Shown here: positions 1 through 4,838 of the stretch, piece by piece | How positions within the stretch are numbered: the stretch's first letter is position 1 | Layout: every line of letters starts with the position of its first letter | From: an uncultured Oscillospiraceae bacterium | GTDB taxonomy: Bacteria; Bacillota; Clostridia; Oscillospirales; Acutalibacteraceae | Length of the DNA stretch: 5,963 bases | Reading direction: 5' to 3' | Assembly (NCBI GenBank): GCA_900550315.1 | Contig: URRK01000110.1 | Coordinates: 1 to 5,963 of the forward strand | Translations under genes and position numbers: made by a program | Notes under the pieces: generated by a model | Told to the model about the DNA's origin: nothing | Seen by the model: the letters and a program-made list of their open reading frames with translations, nothing else | Database searches by the model: none

Positions 1-1051
1 CTACCGGCACATAGTGGCCGTATTCGGGGTGGGTATCGTGCCGGTTTACGCCGTAAAGCTTAATGGGCCGGCCGTTTACCAAAAAGCGGCCGTTTTCATC
101 GGTTTCTAAGGAGCGCACCCCAAATTTAAAGGGCAGCTTTTCCCCCTTGGTTTGCACCGTTAGGGTGTACAGGGCGGGGGTTTCGGCCGTCCAGGTTTCG
201 GGCTGCGGCAGCTCAAACGCCAAGTGAGCCACGCCGTTTTTAAAAGCCAATTCGCCACTAAAAACCGGCTTGCCCTGCGGGCTGGTAACCAAAACCTCGG
301 CCGTTTCTACCGCCCCGTTTGCCGTAGCGTTTAGTTCTACGGTGCCGGTAGTGTAATTGTTTTTCAGCCCGGCCGAAATGCTAACATCCTCTACAAATTC
401 CTGCGGCCGCGCGGTTAGGTAAACATCCCGGTAAATGCCGTTGTGGCGGTAGCAATCCTGGTCCTCTAAATAAGTGCCGTCGCAAAACTTTAACACCACC
501 ACGCAAACCTCAAAGCTGCTGCCGGTAATGTATTTAGTAACCTCAAAGCGGGAAAGGGTGTGCGCGTTTTTGGCAAAGCCAACCTTTTGCCCGTTTACAA
601 ACAGGTAGTAAAAGGAATTTACCCCCTCAAAATTTAAAAACAGGCGCTTGCCTTCAAGCTCCTTTGGTACGGTAAAGGTTTTTTTGTAAACGCCGGCGGG
701 GTTCTCGCTTGGTACAAAGGGAATGTTGGTAGGAACCGGGTAGCAGGCGTTTAGGTAATTGGGCGTGCCGTAGCCCGCCATTTGCCAGGAAAGCGGCACT
801 TTTATTTTGTGAAAACCGGCCGTTTCGCCGGGCGTTACAATTTCATCCGGCAACTCGTACGCGGCGTTAAAGTATTTAAAATCCCACTCGCCGTTTAGCA
901 GCATATAACGGGTAGAGCTTTCAAACTGCTCGTACAAAACCTCGTCGTCCGGGGCAAACGGAACAAAAAAGGAAACCGCTTTTTCTCGGTTTTGGCTTAC
1001 CTGCTCCGGCGTTTGCCAGTCGGCCGGGTTAAAAACCTTACTATAATTCAT
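1..1051 (-). CDS. lacZ: Beta-galactosidase, GH2/LacZ family, N-terminal third (cut by the left edge)
   Basis: The enzyme would hydrolyse terminal beta-galactosides such as lactose in the cytoplasm; no signal peptide is visible. From ATG 1049-1051, 350 full codons read without a stop to base 2. Seen: VPLSWQMAGYGTPNYLN at about residues 85-101 and PFVPSENPAGVY at 111-122, both typical of the LacZ jelly-roll domain; FEGVNSFYYLFVNG at 141-154 (E. coli Asn102 region); DGTYLEDQDCYRHNGIYRDV at 191-210, whose second Asp of EDQD (Asp199) matches E. coli Asp201 of the galactose/sodium site; an Ig-like stretch at about 215-310; and GVNRHDTHPEYG at 334-345, the barrel-entry motif holding the counterpart of E. 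coli His357. The acid/base and nucleophile glutamates lie beyond the window. The start is supported by AAAGGGG at 1061-1067, about 9 bases upstream. No frameshift is seen against LacZ. Substrate range cannot be read from this part; other GH2 beta-galactosidases are possible. Confidence 0.95.
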   Translation of the reverse strand, partial: MNYSKVFNPADWQTPEQVSQNREKAVSFFVPFAPDDEVLYEQFESSTRYMLLNGEWDFKYFNAAYELPDEIVTPGETAGFHKIKVPLSWQMAGYGTPNYLNACYPVPTNIPFVPSENPAGVYKKTFTVPKELEGKRLFLNFEGVNSFYYLFVNGQKVGFAKNAHTLSRFEVTKYITGSSFEVCVVVLKFCDGTYLEDQDCYRHNGIYRDVYLTARPQEFVEDVSISAGLKNNYTTGTVELNATANGAVETAEVLVTSPQGKPVFSGELAFKNGVAHLAFELPQPETWTAETPALYTLTVQTKGEKLPFKFGVRSLETDENGRFLVNGRPIKLYGVNRHDTHPEYGHYVPV

Positions 1052-1068
1052 TTATAATATCCCCTTTC

Positions 1069-1091
1069 GCTGCACCAAAGTACCGTGCAGC
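1069..1091 (-). repeat. 7-bp perfect inverted repeat directly upstream of the lacZ ribosome binding site
   Basis: GCTGCAC (1069-1075) and GTGCAGC (1085-1091) are exact inverted copies around a 9-base spacer. In the lacZ mRNA this would fold as a GC-rich hairpin ending two bases before the AAAGGGG ribosome binding site. If transcription starts at the extended -10 near 1105, the repeat is centred around +25, a usual place for a repressor operator or a 5' stabilising hairpin. Which of these applies is not visible. Confidence 0.5.
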
Positions 1092-1111
1092 ACTGTTGTA
1101 ATCGGGCGCAA

Positions 1112-1120
1112 ATTATCCCA
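1112..1120 (-). promoter_or_regulatory. Possible extended -10 promoter element for lacZ
   Basis: On the minus strand this reads TGG followed by GATAAT, i.e. a TGn extension plus a hexamer with one mismatch to TATAAT. It would place the lacZ start of transcription near 1105, giving a leader of about 55 bases. No good -35 lies 16-18 bp upstream (the hexamer there is roughly AAAATT), so it would depend on the extended -10 or on an activator. The palindrome at 1153-1170 would then be centred near -56, a position that suits an activator. Confidence 0.4.
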
Positions 1121-1152
1121 TTTATTCCCACCGAAATTTTGTTAAAGCCTTT

Positions 1153-1170
1153 TGCCAACAGCTATTGGCA
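1153..1170. promoter_or_regulatory. 18-bp imperfect palindrome, candidate regulator binding site
   Basis: TGCCAA (1153-1158) and TTGGCA (1165-1170) are perfect inverted copies around CAGCTA, whose central AGCT is itself symmetric; only the pair 1159/1164 breaks the dyad. It sits upstream of lacZ between the two promoter candidates and has no T-tract, so it looks like a protein-binding dyad rather than a terminator. No regulator gene is in view, and the centre is not the CG of typical LacI-family operators, so no family is assigned. Confidence 0.45.
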
Positions 1171-1181
1171 CCCGTAAAACC

Positions 1182-1224
1182 CTTGTCCGGTAAAAAACTT
1201 ATCCGGCAAAACTTGCCCGATAAG
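1182..1224. repeat. Three degenerate tandem repeats (CTTRYCCGRYAA type)
   Basis: Three adjacent units read CTTGTCCGGTAAAAAA (1182-1197), CTTATCCGGCAAAA (1198-1211) and CTTGCCCGATAAG (1212-1224). Shorter echoes lie on both sides: CCCGTAAAA at 1171-1179 and CCGGCAAAG at about 1233-1241. The second and third units also form the two arms of the minus-strand terminator listed separately, so part of the similarity may be a by-product of the hairpin. Confidence 0.5.
1192..1224 (-). terminator. Intrinsic terminator-like hairpin in the lacZ leader
   Basis: On the minus strand, CTTATCGGGCAA pairs with TTGCCGGATAAG across a GTT loop, a 12-position stem with a single mismatch (1204/1218), and is followed directly by six Ts (1192-1197). 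This is a classical rho-independent shape for leftward transcription. It lies about 80-110 bases downstream of the promoter candidate at 1313-1341 and about 140 bases upstream of the lacZ ATG. It would either end a short RNA, act as an attenuator in the lacZ leader, or be a second terminator for read-through from yhaM. Confidence 0.65.
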
Positions 1225-1312
1225 CGTTTAGGCCGGCAAAGCCAAGCCCCTTACGCGCTTTAAAAGCGGCCAATTTTGCTTAAAATTTCGGCGAGAGTTG
1301 CGCTCTGCCCCT

Positions 1313-1341
1313 ATTTTAACCGATTCTACCACCCATTGCAA
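1313..1341 (-). promoter_or_regulatory. Sigma-70-like promoter candidate pointing toward lacZ
   Basis: The minus strand carries TTGCAA (1336-1341; four of six to TTGACA) and TAAAAT (1313-1318; five of six to TATAAT) at the ideal spacing of 17 bp. An A/T-rich tract at about 1346-1357 sits directly upstream, as UP elements do. Initiation would fall near 1306. The transcript would meet the hairpin at 1192-1224 after roughly 110 bases. Confidence 0.5.
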
Positions 1342-1373
1342 CCCCAAATTAAAAAAACAGGAACATTTTGGTA

Positions 1374-1397
1374 CGCTTTTTAAAGCTGCAAAAAGCG
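1374..1397. repeat. 8-bp perfect inverted repeat, A/T-rich
   Basis: CGCTTTTT (1374-1381) and AAAAAGCG (1390-1397) are exact inverted copies around an 8-base spacer. The repeat lies between the yhaM-side terminator and the promoter candidate at 1313-1341. On neither strand is it followed by a T-run, so it is not a standard terminator; it may back up the first terminator or be a binding site. Confidence 0.35.
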
Positions 1398-1409
1398 CCC
1401 GAAAGCACA

Positions 1410-1435
1410 AAAAGCCCCCTTTTTAGGGGGCTTTT
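1410..1435 (-). terminator. Intrinsic terminator closing the agaA-yhaM unit
   Basis: Six C-G pairs formed by GCCCCC (1414-1419) and GGGGGC (1426-1431) are extended by A/T pairs on both sides (1410-1413 with 1432-1435, and 1420 with 1425), leaving a loop of four bases. Read leftward, the stem ends in CTTTTTG, and an A-tract precedes it, so it could work in either direction. It is about 135 bases past the yhaM stop, and all genes here run leftward, so its likely job is ending the yhaM transcript. Confidence 0.85.
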
Positions 1436-1570
1436 AACCAAAACAAACGGGTTGCGGCAAAACGGTTTGGCAAGCCGGGCTTAGCAAGCTAATTTACAAA
1501 ACAAATTGCTGCAAACCGGCTGCCGGCGCATTTAAAGAGACGACCGAAAGACCAACGAAAGGCCAATTTT

Positions 1571-2545
1571 TTAAAACAGCTTTGGGGTTTGCCCTGGCTG
1601 CTTTTGCCGGCCGTGATTGTAAAGCTTGCGGTTATCCAGCCCAAAAACGCGGCCGGTAGTCTCGCCGGGCTTTACATTTAAGGTAGCCTCCATAATTTCG
1701 TAAACGGCGGCATCCATGTAGTCTAACTGCGAAAGCAATTCGGCCTCTAAAAACTGGGGCAGCACAGCAGCACCGTACTCGGGGTTACCATGGTGCGAAA
1801 GCAGCATGTGCGAAAGCAGCATTGGCACCTCAGAGGTTATTCCCAGCTGCTCAGAAGCCTTTTCTACCAAAACGGCGCCGCCCGCCAAATGCCCCATAAG
1901 GTTGCCTTTGGGGCTGTAGCCGGTTACCAAGCCGGCTTTGTTAATTTCAAATTCCTCTAGCTTGCCAATATCGTGCAGTGCGGCGCCGGCAACCAACAAT
2001 TCCTCATCAACAAAGGGGTAAATTTTGCAAACCTGCTGCGCCAGCCGCACCACCGAAAGGGTGTGGCAAAGCAACCCGCCGCGCATGGCGTGGTGCATTT
2101 TAAAGGCCGCCGGCCAGTACAAAAGCTTTTCCTTTTGGTCGTTTAGCACGGTGCAAACAATGCGGCGCAGGTCCTCATCGGCAAAGCCCTCGGCCAGGCG
2201 GTACAGCTCGTCAAACATCTGCTGGCCCGAAAAGGCCGCCCCCGGCACAAAATCGGCCGGATCTACGCCGTCCTCTTTGGTAACAGCGCGTATTTTTTGA
2301 ATGCGAAATTGGTCGCTGCCCTTGTAGTTTTCTACGGTTCCGCGCAGCTTAACCAGCTCGCCTGCGGCAAAGGTGCCACAAACGGCCTCGTTATAATCCC
2401 AGCACTTGGCGTTCATCTCGCCGGTTTTGTTGGCAATGGTAGCGTCTAAGTACTTGCTGCCCTTTACCGAGGTTTTAACCTCGGCGGTTTTTAGCAGCGC
2501 AAAACACTCTACCGCGCCGGTTGGGGTAACGGTTTCAAACTTCAT
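1571..2545 (-). CDS. yhaM: 3'-5' exoribonuclease, YhaM family (OB fold + HD domain)
   Basis: YhaM trims RNA (and DNA in vitro) from the 3' end in the cytoplasm and takes part in RNA turnover in Firmicutes. The 324-residue product is close to the B. subtilis length (about 314). Seen: an N-terminal OB-type nucleic-acid-binding segment at about 14-90, including TGEMNAKCWD (41-50) and LVKLRGTVENYKG (64-76); then an HD phosphohydrolase domain at about 150-290 with HHAMRGGLLCHT (151-162), the HD pair His191-Asp192 in ALHDIGKLEEF, LLSHHG (248-253) and Asp275 in QLDYMDA, the usual metal ligands. The C-terminal FGLDNRKLYN also fits. The ATG at 2543-2545 is preceded by AGAGGAA, about 7 bases away, inside the end of the alpha-galactosidase gene, and the two frames overlap by 11 bp, which suggests coupled translation. 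No key residue is missing. The role is inferred from the family; a link to sugar use is not evident. Confidence 0.93.
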   Translation of the reverse strand: MKFETVTPTGAVECFALLKTAEVKTSVKGSKYLDATIANKTGEMNAKCWDYNEAVCGTFAAGELVKLRGTVENYKGSDQFRIQKIRAVTKEDGVDPADFVPGAAFSGQQMFDELYRLAEGFADEDLRRIVCTVLNDQKEKLLYWPAAFKMHHAMRGGLLCHTLSVVRLAQQVCKIYPFVDEELLVAGAALHDIGKLEEFEINKAGLVTGYSPKGNLMGHLAGGAVLVEKASEQLGITSEVPMLLSHMLLSHHGNPEYGAAVLPQFLEAELLSQLDYMDAAVYEIMEATLNVKPGETTGRVFGLDNRKLYNHGRQKQPGQTPKLF

Positions 2546-4781
2546 TTAAGTTCCTCTTTTTAAAAATTCTAATGGAGGTGGCAAAATCGCCGCTTTCTAA
2601 GTACGAAAGGCCGCGGTTCATTAATTCATCGCCGCCGTACACCGCGCCAACACGGGGCTTGCACGGGTCGTTTTGGGCGGCGGGAATGTCGGTAACATCC
2701 TCGTACACGGCGCCCTCGCACAGCCCGGCCAGCCGCACCCGTTTAATGCAGGGCATTGGCACACCGTTTTTAATCATAACACAAAGAATAACGGTGCTTT
2801 CATCCTCAGAAATAAACTGCAAAATGCTCTCGTTGCCCTCGTAAGGGGAGCGCAGGCGGTACAAATCGCCCTTGTGGAACACCTCGCCGTATTTTTCGTA
2901 CATTGCAACATAAAAGCGGGAGAGCTTTTTTTCCTCCTCGGTCATTTTGCTTAGGTCTAACTCAAAGCCAAATTGGCCGGGCAAGGCAACCTCGCAGCGG
3001 GTTTTTAAAAGCTCGCTGCGGTTTTTAACCTGGTGATTCGGCACGGCCGAAACGTGGGCACCCATTGCGCTAAAGGGGTAGCAAATGCTGGTGCCGTATT
3101 GCAGGCTCATGCGCTCGCCGGCGTCGGAGCAATCGCTAACCCAGGTTTGCGGCATGTAGTAAAGCATACCGGGGTCAAACCGCCCGCCGCCCGAGGAGCA
3201 GCTTTCAAACAAAATGTTGGAGAACCTGGTTACCAGCGTTTCCATTACACGGTACAGGCCCAGCATATAGCGGTGCGCGGTTTCCAGCTGTTGGTCGGCC
3301 GGCAGCAGCTCGGAGCCAACCTCGCTCATGTGGCGGTTCATATCCCATTTTACATAGCGAATATCGGCACTGTTTAAAACGGTTGTTAAGGCGTTAATAA
3401 TGTAATCGCAAACATCACTGCGCGAAAGGTCTAACACCAGCTGGTTGCGCCCTAACGAGGCGGTTCGACCCGGAATGTGCAGCGCCCATTCGGGGTGCGC
3501 GCGGTAAAGGTCGCTGTCGGGTGAGACCATTTCGGGCTCAAACCACAAACCAAAGGCCATGCCCTGCTGCTTTAGGGCGTTGGCTAAGCCGTCCAGCCCG
3601 TGGGGCAGCTTTTCTTTGTACAGCACCCAGTCGCCCAGCGAGCAGCGGTCATGATCCCGCTTGCCAAACCAGCCGTCATCCAGCACCATAAGCGAAAGGC
3701 CTAATTCTTTTCCCGCTTTGGCAATGGCGTGCAGCTTTTCTTCGTTAAAGGTAAAGTAGGTGGCTTCCCAGTTATTAATCAGCGCAAAGCGCTCTACATC
3801 GCGGTACTTGCCGCGGCAAAGGCGGGTGCGGTACAGCTTGTGGTAAATGCGGGACATACCCGAAAGGCCCTGGTCGGAGTAGACCATTACCACCTCGGGG
3901 GTTTGAAAGCTGCAACCCGGCTCCAACTTCCAGTTAAAATGAAACGGGTTTAGGCCCATGTACACCCGTGCGGTATTGTAGGCGTCAACCTCTACGCCCG
4001 CGGTAAAATTGCCGCTGTAAACCAAATTAAAGCCGTAAACCTCGCCCTGCAGCTCGCCGGCGTCCTTGTTTATTAGCGCAATAAACGGGTTGTGGTGCGG
4101 GCTGGAGGCGCCGCGGCGGGAATAAACCTCTTGATTGCCGCAAAACAGCGCCTGGCGGCGAACATGCCGCTCTCTCAGCCAGCTGCCGTCTAAGTGAATT
4201 AGGTCAAAACGGTCTTTCCCCGCGGTAAAATCTACCGTGGCGCTTAAGGCGGTTTTAATGTTGGCGGTGTTTGGGCTTTGGTTTTCAATGCGCAGGCTGC
4301 GGGTAATGGCATCCAGCTTGGTAAACGCGGTGTAAATTAAGGTAACGCTAATGCCTTGCAGGCTGTCAAACAGCTCCAACTCTAAGGTGTCGGCCTCGTC
4401 CTCCTGCTCTACATAAGTGGCGGGAAGGCCGCTAAGCCGGGGCTTGCCCTTGTAAATTTTGTGCCCGCGGTAGCAAAAGCGCGAAACCTCGGTGCCGTCG
4501 GCGTGGTGCAGCTTAACGGTTGGCAGGCGCAAATCGGCGTTTCCAAAGGTAGAAAAATCCAGCGGCAGCACATCTAACCGGCCTTTACCTTTAATTTCGG
4601 GCTCCTCGGCCGAAAAGCTGCGGCTAATATTTTCTAAATCGTCCGGAAAGCAATTCAGCTTGCTTACCCGCTTGCCGTAGTAAATTTGCACCGGGGCAAA
4701 ATCGCCCAAAAAACCAAAGGCGTAGGTGGTGTTGGCCGTATCTAACTGAAAAATGCGGTTTTCCTCAAAATAGCGTATCAT
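2535..4781 (-). CDS. agaA: Alpha-galactosidase, GH36 family
   Basis: The enzyme hydrolyses terminal alpha-1,6-galactose from melibiose, raffinose and stachyose-type sugars. With no signal peptide it should be cytoplasmic, so substrates must be imported. The 748-residue length is normal for the tetrameric bacterial group (AgaA/RafA type). Seen: an N-terminal beta-sandwich domain to about 330; the barrel with NNWEATYF (336-343), VLDDGWFG (366-373), GLWFEPEMVSPDSDLY (411-426) and YVKWDMNR (476-483) with nucleophile Asp480; FESCSSGGGRFD (525-536); and WVSDCSDAGER (547-557) with acid/base Asp550. These match Asp478 and Asp548 of Geobacillus AgaA almost residue for residue. The C-terminal beta domain ends in a short basic tail. 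The ATG at 4779-4781 has a strong GGAGG (4790-4794) 8 bases upstream. It lies 57 bp after purA and overlaps yhaM by 11 bp. The symbol is chosen by family likeness; the exact substrate is not provable here. Confidence 0.96.
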   Translation of the reverse strand: MIRYFEENRIFQLDTANTTYAFGFLGDFAPVQIYYGKRVSKLNCFPDDLENISRSFSAEEPEIKGKGRLDVLPLDFSTFGNADLRLPTVKLHHADGTEVSRFCYRGHKIYKGKPRLSGLPATYVEQEDEADTLELELFDSLQGISVTLIYTAFTKLDAITRSLRIENQSPNTANIKTALSATVDFTAGKDRFDLIHLDGSWLRERHVRRQALFCGNQEVYSRRGASSPHHNPFIALINKDAGELQGEVYGFNLVYSGNFTAGVEVDAYNTARVYMGLNPFHFNWKLEPGCSFQTPEVVMVYSDQGLSGMSRIYHKLYRTRLCRGKYRDVERFALINNWEATYFTFNEEKLHAIAKAGKELGLSLMVLDDGWFGKRDHDRCSLGDWVLYKEKLPHGLDGLANALKQQGMAFGLWFEPEMVSPDSDLYRAHPEWALHIPGRTASLGRNQLVLDLSRSDVCDYIINALTTVLNSADIRYVKWDMNRHMSEVGSELLPADQQLETAHRYMLGLYRVMETLVTRFSNILFESCSSGGGRFDPGMLYYMPQTWVSDCSDAGERMSLQYGTSICYPFSAMGAHVSAVPNHQVKNRSELLKTRCEVALPGQFGFELDLSKMTEEEKKLSRFYVAMYEKYGEVFHKGDLYRLRSPYEGNESILQFISEDESTVILCVMIKNGVPMPCIKRVRLAGLCEGAVYEDVTDIPAAQNDPCKPRVGAVYGGDELMNRGLSYLESGDFATSIRIFKKRNLNEV
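2551..2557 (-). promoter_or_regulatory. yhaM ribosome binding site inside the alpha-galactosidase gene
   Basis: AGAGGAA on the minus strand lies five bases before the yhaM ATG and is formed by Lys-Arg-Asn codons near the end of the alpha-galactosidase. It fixes the yhaM start at 2545 and makes translation of yhaM likely to depend on ribosomes finishing the upstream gene. Confidence 0.75.
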
Positions 4782-4809
4782 AAATTATTCCTCCGTAATA
4801 TCCCAATTT

Positions 4810-4825
4810 TAACGCGGGGGCGTTA
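4810..4825. repeat. Small inverted repeat in the purA-agaA gap
   Basis: TAACGC (4810-4815) and GCGTTA (4820-4825) are exact inverted copies around GGGG. On the coding (minus) strand the hairpin is followed by AAAATT rather than a T-run, so it is a poor terminator. A third copy of the arm lies next to it (GCGTTA, 4837-4842), overlapping the purA stop codon. It may shape the intercistronic RNA or be an mRNA end-protecting hairpin; no function is claimed. Confidence 0.35.
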
Positions 4826-4838
4826 GAAAAACGGTGCG

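Larger units (their letters stand above)
1052..1570. other. Non-coding stretch between yhaM and lacZ
   Basis: No reading frame here looks like a gene. The only sizeable minus-strand frame (1228-1410) begins with TTG inside a terminator stem, has no ribosome binding site and resembles nothing I know. The stretch holds, in transcription order: a 3' untranslated part after yhaM (1436-1570) with small imperfect repeats, including two adjacent 11-bp units at 1539-1549 and 1550-1560 that match at 9 of 11 positions; an intrinsic terminator (1410-1435); an 8-bp inverted repeat (1374-1397); a promoter-like pair (1313-1341); a leader with several small potential hairpins, e.g. the 13-bp palindrome at 1256-1268 and complementary arms 1231-1235/1267-1271; a second minus-strand terminator (1192-1224) embedded in degenerate tandem repeats; a palindrome (1153-1170); an extended -10 box (1112-1120); and a hairpin (1069-1091) just before the lacZ ribosome binding site. 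Confidence 0.8.

Noticed and set aside
1228..1410. Minus-strand frame of 60 codons between the terminator and lacZ
   Set aside because: It begins with TTG within the terminator stem, has no ribosome binding site, spans the promoter candidate, and its product is compositionally unremarkable and unrecognised.
1539..1560. Two 11-bp direct repeats as the start of a CRISPR or minisatellite array
   Set aside because: Only two adjacent units with two mismatches and no spacers; too little for any array.
2025..4680. Several plus-strand open frames of 62-114 codons antisense to yhaM and the alpha-galactosidase
   Set aside because: They are antisense to strongly conserved enzymes, lack ribosome binding sites and family motifs, and are explained by codon composition of the real genes.
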